The notes below the pieces were generated by a model. It did not search any database, was not told where the DNA came from, and saw nothing but the letters and a program-made list of their open reading frames with translations. DNA of 12,863 nt, from assembly GCA_045649645.1 (NCBI GenBank), contig JAZRQH010000034.1, positions 1-12,863 on the forward strand. The letters run 5' to 3'. The position numbers and the translations under genes are program-made. Shown in pieces: positions 1 through 7,700 of the stretch. How positions within the stretch are numbered: position 1 is the first letter of the stretch; every line of letters begins with the position of its first letter. The stretch comes from RGIG7300 sp045649645 (lineage in GTDB: Bacteria; Bacillota; Clostridia; Oscillospirales; CAG-272).

Positions 1-3000
1 ATATCTGTTGGATTCGTAGTTATTGTCGTTTGAAAGTCGGGTTATTGTGGAGGGAATAACGACCTCTTCAATAGAAGTTCCCTGAAATACGCATCCGTAC
101 ATCTCGCTCATACCCTCGGGAAGCTCTATTTCACAAAGTGAGGTGCAGTTATAGAAGGCGTAGCCGTTGATACGCTGTAACGTTGAAGGCAGAGATACGT
201 GGCAAAGAGCAGTACATTCATAGAACATATATGCTCCGACAAAGGTTATGCCTTCATTAAATACAACGTCTGTAAGCGAGGTACAGCCTCTGAATATATA
301 AGATTCAAGGGTCTTAAGCGTACCGGGGAGAGTAAGGGCACCGATATTCTTACAGTCCTTGAAGCTCTCCTCACCTAACTTCTCAAGTCCCTCGGGGAAG
401 TTGATCTCTGTAAGACCTGTACAACGGATAAATGCCATTGCCTCTATGTTCTTGAGTGTAGAGGGTAATACTGTTTCCGTTACTTGCGAACAGTCCTTAA
501 GTGATCTTGCGGGGATAGTCTCCATGCCTTCTTCAAAGATAACCTTTTTAAGAGAGGCTGCTCCGTAGAAGGTGGAGTATTTGTTGGACTCATAATTATT
601 ATCGTTTGAAAGCCTGGTTACTGTAGAAGGTACGGTGATTTCAGTTATAGGTGTACCGCTGAATACTCTGCCGTACATCTCGATAAGTCCTTTGGGAAGG
701 TCGATGTTTTCAAGAGACGTACAACCACTAAAAGCAAAGGAGCCGATAGTGGTAAGTCCTTCGTAGAGTTCTATCTCTGCCAGAGATACACAGTTATTAA
801 ATGCGTAACTGTTTATCATATACATAGCAGGGGTCATATCTACCTTCTTAAGACTGCTGCAATTTGCAAAAGCATAGCTGCTGAGATATCTTACACTAAG
901 GGGCAGTGCTATCTCCTCAAGAGAGGTACATCCGTAGAAGGCATACTGGGGGATATATTCAAGTCCGTCGTTAAGTCCTGCATAGACAAGTGAAGTACAG
1001 CCGTAAAACGCGTTGTCGCCCATAGTGGTAACGGTTTCCGGCAATACTACCTTTTGGATGGCGGTATTATTCTTGAATGCAGAATCTGCTATTTGCTGTA
1101 CGATATAACCGTTTATCTCAGCAGGGATGATAACCGTAGTATCATCTCCCGTATAGCCTGTAACGGAGCAGAAGGTTCCGTTAAGTGCGGAATAAGTGAA
1201 ATACTCTTCGGGTGCAGGTTCTTTAACTGCCTTGTTATATGCAGTCTTTACACCAAAGTCTACTCCATCTTCAACTATCAGCTTTGCGATGTCGTCTGCT
1301 ATATTGTAGCCGTCAAGGTCGTAGGATATCGTATATCTGTTTCCTACTCTTGCAGCACCGAAGTTCCATTTACCCTCAGAGTCGGTTACAGTCTCTGCCA
1401 CCTTGAGCATATTTCTCTCAAAGTCGTATATAGAGATACGTACGTTCTCAAGGGGAGTATCCGTTTCGTCTATTATACAACCCTTGATATCAGTATATAT
1501 TATCGGCTCTGTGGAGAAGGGTATATTATGAGCTAAAGCAAACTCTTGAGCATAAGAACCCTCAACACCGTGTATAGTCAACACACTGCATCCCTCAAAG
1601 GCTGTGGTGTCTACGGAAGTAACCGTCTCGGGTATCCATATCTCTACCATAGCACTGCACTTACGGAAAGCATAAGTACCTATACTTGTCACGCTGTCGG
1701 GAAGTATAACCTCTATAACACTCGTACAGTCCTTAAGAGAACGTGCAGGGATAGCTGTAATTCCGTCTTCAAAGATAACAGTCGTCAGTTTACTTGCACC
1801 GTTAAAGGCTGAAACTCTGTTAGACTCATAGGTGCTGTCGCTTGAGAGTCGGGTTACGGTTGAAGGTATTGTTACGTTTCGTATGCCGCTTCCGTTAAAT
1901 GCGTTACCGTATATGCTCACAAGACCCTTGGGAAGATCTACACGCTTAAGTGCGGTACAGTTACCGAAAGCAAGGGGATTTATATAATTAAGATTTTCGG
2001 GAAGTACTACGCTTATCAGACCCGTACAGTTGTTGAAGGTATAGGAAGAAAGTCCTGTCATTCCATCGGAAAGAAGTGCTTTTCTCAATCCCGTGCAATC
2101 CGCAAAGGCATATTCACCCACCGACTTTACGGTATCGGGAAGCTCAATGCTTCTGAGCTTGCTGCAATATCTGAAGGTCTCGTCGTTTATTGTTGTTAAT
2201 CCTTCGGGAAAGCTTATATCGGTCAAGCCCGTACAACTCTTAAAAGCAAGTGTTTCTATGGTCTTGAGGGTAGAAGGTAATACTACCTCCTTTACCTGTG
2301 AACAATCCTTAAGTGCTCTTACGGGGACGGTTTCTATTCCCTCAGAGAATACGACCCTGGTGAGTTTATTCGCGCCGTAGAAGGAAGAATATCTGTTGGA
2401 TTCGTAGTTATTGTCGTTTGAAAGTCGGGTTATTGTGGAGGGAATAACGACCTCTTCAATAGAAGTTCCCTGAAATACGCATCCGTACATCTCTGTCATG
2501 CCTTCGGGAAGCTCTATCTCACAAAGTGAGGTGCAGTTATAGAAGGCATAACCGTTGATACGCTGTAACGTTGAAGGCAGAGATACGTTGCAAAGAGCAG
2601 TACACTCATAGAACATATATGATCCGACGAAGGTCATGCCTTCATTAAATACAACATCTGTAAGCGAGGTACAGCCTCTGAATATATAGGATTCAAGGGT
2701 CTTAAGCGTACCGGGGAGAGTAAGGGCACCGATATTCTTACAGTCCTTGAAGCTCTCCTCACCTAACTTCTCAAGTCCCTCGGGGAAGTTGAGTTCGGTA
2801 AGACCGGTGCAACCTATAAAGGCAATGGAATTGATATTCTTAAGTGTGGAGGGAAATACGACCTCGGTCACCTGAGTACAGTTTTTAAGAGATCTTGTAG
2901 GTATTGTTTCAAGTCCCTCGGCAAAGATGATCTTTCTAAGATCATCTGCTCCCGCAAAGGCAGAGTGTCTGTTGGACTCATAATTATTATCGTTTGAAAG

Positions 3001-6000
3001 CCTTGTTACTGTGGAGGGTACGGTTATCTCGATAATAGGGGTACCGCTGAATACATGGTTATTCATCTCTAAAAGCCCCTCAGGAAGGGTTATTTCATAA
3101 AGAGACGTACAGTTGCTGAATGCATAACCGCCAATTACCAGAAGTCCCTCGAAAAGTTCCGCCTTACTGAGTGCGGTACAGTTAAGGAAGGCATAGCTTC
3201 CTATAGTATCGACTACGGGAGTCAGGGCTATCTCCTTAAGGGCGGTACAATTTTCAAAGGCATGGCTGCCTATAGCGGTTACGCTGAGAGGAATATGTAT
3301 ATATTCAAGAGAGCTACAGCCAACGAAGGTATAGTCTGCTATCTTCTCCAATCCGTCGTTGAGTCCCACGTAGTTAAGGGCTGTACAGCCGTAGAATACG
3401 TTATTACCCATAGATATTATTGTCTCGGGGAAGATGACCTTCTCTATTACGGTATTGCCTCTGAAGGCATCAACGTTTATCTGACTTACTATATATCCGT
3501 CTATCTCGGAGGGGATATATACAACGGTGTCACTTCCTGTATACTTGGTAATTGCACAGAAGGTGCCGTTAAGTGCGGTGTAAGTGAAGTCCTCAGCAGG
3601 AGAGGAGTCTGCTTCTGCGTTCTTCTCTGCTTTAACTGCTCCGAAGTCCACTCCGTCTTCCGTTATCTTAATAAACGTATCATCTGTTATTTTGTATCCC
3701 TCAAGGTCATAGGATACGGTATATCTGTTTCCTACTCTTGCGGCATCAAAGCTCCAGCCTCCCTCAGAGTCGGTTACGGTCTCTGCCACCTTAAGCATAT
3801 TTCTCTCAAAATCGTAGAGAGATATACGTACGTTTTCAAGCGCAACGTCTTCTTCGTCAACCACACATCCGTTGACAGAGGTATAGAGTATGGGCAATGT
3901 GGAGAAGGGTATGCCATAGGTGTTGGCGTACTGCTGGGCATATGACCCTTCAACACCGTGGATGGTAAGGGCACTGCAACCCTCGAAGGAATTTGAAGCT
4001 ATCGACGTAACAGTCTCGGGTATCCATATCTCTACCATTGCTTTGCAGTTAGAGAAGGCAAGTTGGCCGATCTCGGTAACACTGTCGGGAAGTATTACCT
4101 CTATAACACTCGTACAGTCCTTAAGAGAACGTGCAGGGATAACTGTAATTCCGTCTTCAAAGATAACAGTCGTCAGCTTACTTGCACCGTTAAAGGCTGA
4201 AACTCTGTTAGACTCATAGTTACTGTCGCTTGAGAGTCGGGTTACTGTTGAAGGTATTGTTACGTTTCGTATACCGCTTCCGTTAAAGGCATTACCGTAT
4301 ATGCTTACAAGCCCATCGGGCAGATCTATACGCTTAAGTGCAGTACAGTTGCCGAACGCAAGGGGATTTATATAGTTAAGATCTTTGGGAAGCTCTACAC
4401 TTGTCAAACCTGTACAGTTATTGAAGATATAGGAAGAAAGTCCGCTCATAGCGTCGGAAAGAACTGCCTTTCTGAGTCCGGTACAGTCTGCAAAGGCATA
4501 TTCACCCACCGTCTTTACGGTATCGGGAAGCTCAATGCTTCTGAGCTTACTGCAATATCTGAACGCCTCACCGCCAACGGTAGTAATTCCCTCGTAGAAC
4601 TTGATCTCTGTAAGACCGGTACACTTATGGAATGACATAGCGTCTATAGCCTTAAGCGTTGAGGGTAATACCACCTCGGTCACCTGTGAGCAGTCCTTGA
4701 GTGCTCTGACAGGTATCGTCTCAAGACCCTCGGCAAATATTATCTTCTTAAGCTTTGTTGCTCCGTAGAAGGAGGAGATCCTATTAGACTCATAGGTGTT
4801 GTCGCTTGAAAGTCTTGTTACTGTGGAAGGTACCGTGATCTCGGTTATAGACGTTCCCGAAAATACCTCCTGATACAGCTCGGTCATACCCTCGTGAAGC
4901 TCTATGCTTTCAAGAGCACTGCAACCGTAAAAGGCATATCCGTTAAGTCTGGTAAGAGTAGAAGGAAGAGATACCTCACTGAGTGCGGTACATCCCCAGA
5001 ACATATACGAGCCCATAAAGGTCATTCCCTCGTTTGCAGTAACGCTTGTAAGAGAGGTGCAGTCTCTGAATACGTTTGCCTCAATGTTACTGAGAGTGCC
5101 GGGAAGTGCAAGCGTCTCAATGGAGCTGCAGCCCTTGAAACATTCCTCTGCCAGTCTTTCAAGTCCCTCGGGAAAGTTGACCTCTGTAAGACCTGTACAG
5201 CCTATAAACGCCATACCCTCTATACTCTTAAGTGTGGAGGGGAATACGACCTCAGTTATCTGAGTACAGTTCTTAAGCGACCTTGCGGGAACGCTCTCAA
5301 GACCCTCGGCAAAGATGACACGTCTGAGCTCAGCTGCTCCTGCAAAAGCGGAGTATCTGTTAGACTCATAAGTATCATCGCTTGAAAGCCTTGTTACTGT
5401 GGAGGGTACGGTTATCTCGGTGATGGGAGTTCTGTTAAACACAAATCCGTACATTTCGCGCAGTCCCTCGGGAAGCTCTATTGAGTCAAGAGAGGTACAT
5501 CCGTCAAAGGTATATGAGCCGATGATCTCAAGGCCGTCATTCAACTCTATCTCAGCAAGAGATACGCAGTTGGCAAAAGCGGATCTGCAGAGTTCTATAA
5601 GAGTTGTAGGTAAAGTTATATCCTTAAGCGCACAGCACTCTGCAAAGGCATAACGACCTATGTAAGTAACACCCTCAGGGATAACTATACTCTCAAGAGA
5701 GGTACAGCCATAGAAGGTCTCGTCGCTGATATGGGTCAACTGACCGTCAAATACAACCGTATTAAGAGCAGTACAACCGTAAAACACACCCGTACCCATA
5801 GACTGCAGGGTATAAGGCAGCGTTACCTTCTCAAGGCAAGTATTACCCTTAAAAGCATTATTTGAGATTTGCTGAACTATATAGGTATCGATATCAAAGG
5901 GCACGACCACCTCGGGCTCATTTCCTTTATACGCAGTTATAGTACAGAAGTTGCCGTTGAGCACGCTGTACTCCCATAATCCGCTGGAATCGGTAACAGA

Positions 6001-6126
6001 TGCTCTCGGTGCATCTACCGATACACTTCCCTTAACCGCTTCGGCAAATACGTCAAAGCAGAGTCCGGAAAAGCTCGGTATTATGATAGCAAGTGTCAAT
6101 ATTAACGAAATGATACGCTTTTTCAT
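1..6126 (-). CDS. Giant secreted BspA-like leucine-rich-repeat protein (3' end outside window)
   Basis: The minus-strand frame stays open from the ATG at 6124-6126 to the window edge: 2042 codons with no stop. Residues 1-30 look like a Sec signal peptide (MKKR, a hydrophobic stretch, then an AEA site). The rest is mostly BspA-type LRRs (LRR_5-like) with the recurrent pattern 'AFxGCTSLxxIxLPxGLxxIG'; nearly every repeat carries a Cys at the 'GC/NC' position. LRR blocks cover about residues 51-747, 843-1543 and 1639-2042+, separated by two 86-residue linkers (748-833 and 1544-1629). Blocks begin with a cap-like strand segment (YSVLNG, FTYTALNG, FTYSALNG). The start is supported by a GGAGGG ribosome site and a good promoter. 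Family knowledge: BspA-like proteins are exported, and some act as adhesins. Its ligand here is unknown. No anchor (LPXTG, dockerin, S-layer) is visible because the C-terminus is missing. Confident in the family, not in the function. Confidence 0.93.
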   Translation of the reverse strand, partial: MKKRIISLILTLAIIIPSFSGLCFDVFAEAVKGSVSVDAPRASVTDSSGLWEYSVLNGNFCTITAYKGNEPEVVVPFDIDTYIVQQISNNAFKGNTCLEKVTLPYTLQSMGTGVFYGCTALNTVVFDGQLTHISDETFYGCTSLESIVIPEGVTYIGRYAFAECCALKDITLPTTLIELCRSAFANCVSLAEIELNDGLEIIGSYTFDGCTSLDSIELPEGLREMYGFVFNRTPITEITVPSTVTRLSSDDTYESNRYSAFAGAAELRRVIFAEGLESVPARSLKNCTQITEVVFPSTLKSIEGMAFIGCTGLTEVNFPEGLERLAEECFKGCSSIETLALPGTLSNIEANVFRDCTSLTSVTANEGMTFMGSYMFWGCTALSEVSLPSTLTRLNGYAFYGCSALESIELHEGMTELYQEVFSGTSITEITVPSTVTRLSSDNTYESNRISSFYGATKLKKIIFAEGLETIPVRALKDCSQVTEVVLPSTLKAIDAMSFHKCTGLTEIKFYEGITTVGGEAFRYCSKLRSIELPDTVKTVGEYAFADCTGLRKAVLSDAMSGLSSYIFNNCTGLTSVELPKDLNYINPLAFGNCTALKRIDLPDGLVSIYGNAFNGSGIRNVTIPSTVTRLSSDSNYESNRVSAFNGASKLTTVIFEDGITVIPARSLKDCTSVIEVILPDSVTEIGQLAFSNCKAMVEIWIPETVTSIASNSFEGCSALTIHGVEGSYAQQYANTYGIPFSTLPILYTSVNGCVVDEEDVALENVRISLYDFERNMLKVAETVTDSEGGWSFDAARVGNRYTVSYDLEGYKITDDTFIKITEDGVDFGAVKAEKNAEADSSPAEDFTYTALNGTFCAITKYTGSDTVVYIPSEIDGYIVSQINVDAFRGNTVIEKVIFPETIISMGNNVFYGCTALNYVGLNDGLEKIADYTFVGCSSLEYIHIPLSVTAIGSHAFENCTALKEIALTPVVDTIGSYAFLNCTALSKAELFEGLLVIGGYAFSNCTSLYEITLPEGLLEMNNHVFSGTPIIEITVPSTVTRLSNDNNYESNRHSAFAGADDLRKIIFAEGLETIPTRSLKNCTQVTEVVFPSTLKNINSIAFIGCTGLTELNFPEGLEKLGEESFKDCKNIGALTLPGTLKTLESYIFRGCTSLTDVVFNEGMTFVGSYMFYECTALCNVSLPSTLQRINGYAFYNCTSLCEIELPEGMTEMYGCVFQGTSIEEVVIPSTITRLSNDNNYESNRYSSFYGANKLTRVVFSEGIETVPVRALKDCSQVKEVVLPSTLKTIETLAFKSCTGLTDISFPEGLTTINDETFRYCSKLRSIELPDTVKSVGEYAFADCTGLRKALLSDGMTGLSSYTFNNCTGLISVVLPENLNYINPLAFGNCTALKRVDLPKGLVSIYGNAFNGSGIRNVTIPSTVTRLSSDSTYESNRVSAFNGASKLTTVIFEDGITAIPARSLKDCTSVIEVILPDSVTSIGTYAFRKCSAMVEIWIPETVTSVDTTAFEGCSVLTIHGVEGSYAQEFALAHNIPFSTEPIIYTDIKGCIIDETDTPLENVRISIYDFERNMLKVAETVTDSEGKWNFGAARVGNRYTISYDLDGYNIADDIAKLIVEDGVDFGVKTAYNKAVKEPAPEEYFTYSALNGTFCSVTGYTGDDTTVIIPAEINGYIVQQIADSAFKNNTAIQKVVLPETVTTMGDNAFYGCTSLVYAGLNDGLEYIPQYAFYGCTSLEEIALPLSVRYLSSYAFANCSSLKKVDMTPAMYMINSYAFNNCVSLAEIELYEGLTTIGSFAFSGCTSLENIDLPKGLIEMYGRVFSGTPITEITVPSTVTRLSNDNNYESNKYSTFYGAASLKKVIFEEGMETIPARSLKDCSQVTETVLPSTLKNIEAMAFIRCTGLTEINFPEGLEKLGEESFKDCKNIGALTLPGTLKTLESYIFRGCTSLTDVVFNEGITFVGAYMFYECTALCHVSLPSTLQRINGYAFYNCTSLCEIELPEGMSEMYGCVFQGTSIEEVVIPSTITRLSNDNNYESNRY
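1240..1497 (-). other. Inter-block linker domain 2 of the LRR protein
   Basis: Residues 1544-1629 lie exactly 796 residues after linker 1 and are close in sequence (YTDIKGCIIDETDT, LENVRISIYDFERNM, TVTDSEGKWNF, VGNRYTISYDLDGY, DFGVKTA). The central LENVRIS to TVTDSEG stretch is the most conserved part. It has the same beta-sandwich/CNA-B-like spacer appearance. Its recurrence shows that linker and LRR block duplicated as one unit. Confidence 0.6.
3628..3885 (-). other. Inter-block linker domain 1 of the LRR protein
   Basis: Residues 748-833 of the LRR protein (YTSVNGCVVDEEDV... to DFGAVKA) break the LRR pattern. They have the look of a small beta-sandwich of the carboxypeptidase-regulatory-like/CNA-B type: 'G-x-V-x-D' near the start, 'LENVRISLYD', then 'TVTDSEGGWSF' and 'VGNRYTVSYDLEGY'. 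Such domains usually act as spacers or stalks. The call rests on pattern resemblance only; a profile search would decide it. Confidence 0.6.
6037..6126 (-). other. Signal peptide of the LRR protein
   Basis: These are residues 1-30 of the LRR protein. A basic start (MKKR) is followed by a hydrophobic core (IISLILTLAIIIPSF) and ends in A28-E-A30, a classical A-x-A signal peptidase I site; cleavage after A28 is the alternative. There is no lipobox cysteine at the cleavage point, so the product should be released or anchored by its unseen C-terminus. Confidence 0.8.
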
Positions 6127-6130
6127 ATGA

Positions 6131-6136
6131 CCCTCC
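6131..6136 (-). promoter_or_regulatory. Ribosome binding site of the LRR gene
   Basis: GGAGGG on the minus strand lies 4 nt before the ATG at 6124-6126. It fixes the start of the LRR protein directly ahead of the MKKR signal peptide. Confidence 0.8.
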
Positions 6137-6156
6137 AAAATTATTTACTATTGTAA

Positions 6157-6185
6157 ATTTTACCACAACGTATAAAAAGTGTCAA
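6157..6185 (-). promoter_or_regulatory. Sigma-A-type promoter of the LRR gene
   Basis: On the minus strand, TTGACA (plus 6180-6185) and TAAAAT (plus 6157-6162) are separated by exactly 17 nt. The -35 hexamer is perfect and the -10 has one mismatch to TATAAT. Transcription would start near 6150, leaving a short leader of about 25 nt. The -35 lies only a few bases beyond the livF terminator. Confidence 0.75.
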
Positions 6186-6190
6186 TCAAA

Positions 6191-6214
6191 AAATGTCCGC
6201 CGAAGCGGACATTT
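6191..6214 (-). terminator. Intrinsic terminator of the liv operon (UUCG loop)
   Basis: A perfect 10-bp stem (AAATGTCCGC, plus 6191-6200, pairing with 6205-6214) closes a 4-nt loop. Read on the minus strand the loop is UUCG closed by C-G, an unusually stable tetraloop. A T-run follows the stem. The hairpin begins within a few bases of the livF stop codon (6216-6218). The arms are flanked by A-rich and T-rich runs on both strands, so it could also act on plus-strand transcripts, though no plus-strand gene runs into it. Confidence 0.88.
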
Positions 6215-6215
6215 T

Positions 6216-6926
6216 TCACTCACCTAAGTAAGCCTTTTTAATATCGTCATTGTTCATCATCTCTTTGGCGTCGCCCTCGAGGACGATGGAGCCTGTTTCG
6301 AGAACGTAGGCACGGTCGGCAATAGACAGAGCCTTCTTTGCGTTCTGCTCAACGAGGAGAACTGTGGTTCCCTCCTTGTTGATCTCCTGAATGATGTCGA
6401 ATATCTCCGTAACAAGCAGGGGAGACAGACCCATAGAGGGCTCGTCAAGAAGGAGAATGTCGGGGTGGGACATAAGAGCACGGCCCATAGCCAGCATCTG
6501 CTGTTCACCGCCGGAAAGGGTGGATGCGATCTGATTCTTACGCTCCTTAAGTCTGGGGAAGCGCTTATATACCATCTCGATGTCATTCTTGAAGGAGGCG
6601 TTCTTCTTGATGGAATATGCGCCCATCATAAGGTTTTCGTATACGGTCAGCTCCTGGAATATTCTTCTTCCCTCGGGAACCTGGGACATACCTAACTTAA
6701 CAAGCTTGTGGCAAGGTGTCTTTGTGATGTCCTGGCCGTTGTATACAACGTGACCGCTCTTGATGGGAATAAGACCGATAATAGACTGCATGGTAGTGGT
6801 CTTACCTGCGCCGTTGGCACCGATAAGAGTAACTATCTCACCCTTGTTTACGTGGAAATTGATTCCCTTGAGGGCACGTATAACACCGTAGTTGACCTCA
6901 AGATCCTTTACTTCTAACAATGCCAT
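6216..6926 (-). CDS. livF: Branched-chain amino acid ABC importer, ATPase subunit LivF
   Basis: This 236-residue cytoplasmic ATPase powers a HAAT-family amino acid importer by binding and hydrolysing ATP at the LivH/LivM interface. The Walker A motif is at 36-43 (GANGAGKT, K42). The Q-loop lies around Q82 (SQVPEGRRIF, a LivF hallmark). The ABC signature LSGGE is at 137-141 and Walker B ILLLDEP has D161 and E162. The switch position is Gln in LVEQNAKKAL (about Q194) rather than His, which is normal for LivF. Length is typical. The ATG is preceded by AGGAGG (plus 6934-6939), which overlaps the last codons of livG; the intergenic gap is 3 nt. It is the last gene of the operon, with a terminator directly behind it. 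Confidence 0.95.
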   Translation of the reverse strand: MALLEVKDLEVNYGVIRALKGINFHVNKGEIVTLIGANGAGKTTTMQSIIGLIPIKSGHVVYNGQDITKTPCHKLVKLGMSQVPEGRRIFQELTVYENLMMGAYSIKKNASFKNDIEMVYKRFPRLKERKNQIASTLSGGEQQMLAMGRALMSHPDILLLDEPSMGLSPLLVTEIFDIIQEINKEGTTVLLVEQNAKKALSIADRAYVLETGSIVLEGDAKEMMNNDDIKKAYLGE

Positions 6927-6929
6927 ACG

Positions 6930-7700
6930 TTAACCTCCTATATACGCCTTAACAACCTCGGGGTCGTTAAGAGCAGTCTTTGTTTCGCCCTGTGCAAGAA
7001 CGGTACCGAAGTTAAGTACGGTTACCTCGTCGCAAAGACCGGATACAAACTTCATATCGTGCTCGATAAGAAGTATAGTCATATTATACTCGTCACGGAT
7101 ACGTCTTACAATAGTCATAAGGTCCGCTGTTTCCTGAGGGTTCATACCTGCCGCAGGCTCGTCCAAGAGAAGGAGCTTGGGATTGGTAGCAAGTGCACGG
7201 GCGATCTCCAGCTTACGCTGTTTACCGTAGGGGAGGTTACAGGAGAGGTTATTTCTCTCATCCTCAAGACCTACGATACGAAGTATCTCCTTAGCTCTCT
7301 CACGCATTGCCTTCTCCACCTTGAAATGACGGGGGAGGCGGAACACGCTGGTAAAGAAGCCGCACTTGTACTCGGGCTGATTGTGAAGACCTACAAGAAC
7401 GTTACGGATAACAGACATATTGTTGAAGAGTCTGATGTTCTGGAAGGTTCTTGCGATACCTCTGTGATTGATATACTGCTGGCTCTTGCCCGTGAGGTTC
7501 TTGCCGTCAAGGAAGAACTGTCCCTCGGTAGGCTTGTAAACGCCTGTCAGCATATTGAACACCGTGGTCTTACCTGCGCCGTTAGGTCCTACAAGACCGT
7601 AGAGCTGTCTTTCCTTGACCTCAAGATTGAGATTCTGAACAGCCTTAAGACCGCCGAAGGTTATACCTAAGTTTTCTATTTTAAGAATAGTCTTGGACAT
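6930..7700 (-). CDS. livG: Branched-chain amino acid ABC importer, ATPase subunit LivG
   Basis: This 256-residue protein is the second ATPase of the importer, expected to pair with LivF. Walker A is at 38-45 (GPNGAGKT, K44). The segment GIARTFQNIRLF (81-92) contains the Q-loop and is characteristic of LivG. The signature is the LivG-type variant LPYGKQRKLEIARAL (from 156) instead of LSGGQ. Walker B LLLLDEPAAG has D180 and E181, and the H-loop His is H214 (LLIEHDM). Length is usual for LivG. The start is set by AAAGGAGG (plus 7710-7717) and overlaps the livM stop by one base (TGATG), indicating translational coupling. Confidence 0.95.
   Translation of the reverse strand: MSKTILKIENLGITFGGLKAVQNLNLEVKERQLYGLVGPNGAGKTTVFNMLTGVYKPTEGQFFLDGKNLTGKSQQYINHRGIARTFQNIRLFNNMSVIRNVLVGLHNQPEYKCGFFTSVFRLPRHFKVEKAMRERAKEILRIVGLEDERNNLSCNLPYGKQRKLEIARALATNPKLLLLDEPAAGMNPQETADLMTIVRRIRDEYNMTILLIEHDMKFVSGLCDEVTVLNFGTVLAQGETKTALNDPEVVKAYIGG

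Larger units (their letters stand above)
1..5370 (-). repeat. 192-residue (576-bp) super-repeat marked by a YESN(R/K) insert
   Basis: A conserved insert of the form TRLS(S/N)D-x-x-YESN(R/K)-x-S-x-F-x-GA interrupts the regular LRR pattern eight times. The Tyr is at residues 253, 445, 637, 1049, 1241, 1433, 1845 and 2037. Spacings are 192, 192, 412, 192, 192, 412 and 192, so each 796-residue module carries three inserts 192 residues apart. The last visible one is at the window edge (plus positions 1-18). This shows an older triplication inside the larger module. The role of the insert is not known to me. Confidence 0.88.
1..5976 (-). repeat. Tandem 2388-bp (796-residue) coding modules, three visible
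   Basis: Anchor sequences recur at exactly 2388-bp steps. Examples are 5362, 2974 and 586 (the YESN motif), 5871, 3483 and 1095 (the 'gct/gac' segment near the block start), and 3893 and 1505 (linker entry). Because 2388 is divisible by 3 and every anchor checked keeps register, no net insertion or deletion separates the copies. The first copy has the signal peptide region where the later copies have a linker. The visible LRR parts lie at 3886-5976, 1498-3600 and 1-1212; the third copy is cut by the window edge. Divergence between copies is very uneven (see findings). Confidence 0.92.

Noticed and set aside
359..5653. Many plus-strand open frames of 60-230 codons across the LRR gene (for example 1054-1536, 3262-3945, 4894-5385)
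   Set aside because: They are antisense shadows of the repetitive LRR frame. They recur with the 2388-bp period, lack ribosome sites and encode compositionally odd Cys/Tyr/Ser-rich peptides.
1..5976. CRISPR array or mobile-element origin for the regular repeats
   Set aside because: The repeats encode in-frame LRR protein with period lengths divisible by three, with no spacers, terminal inverted repeats or transposase.
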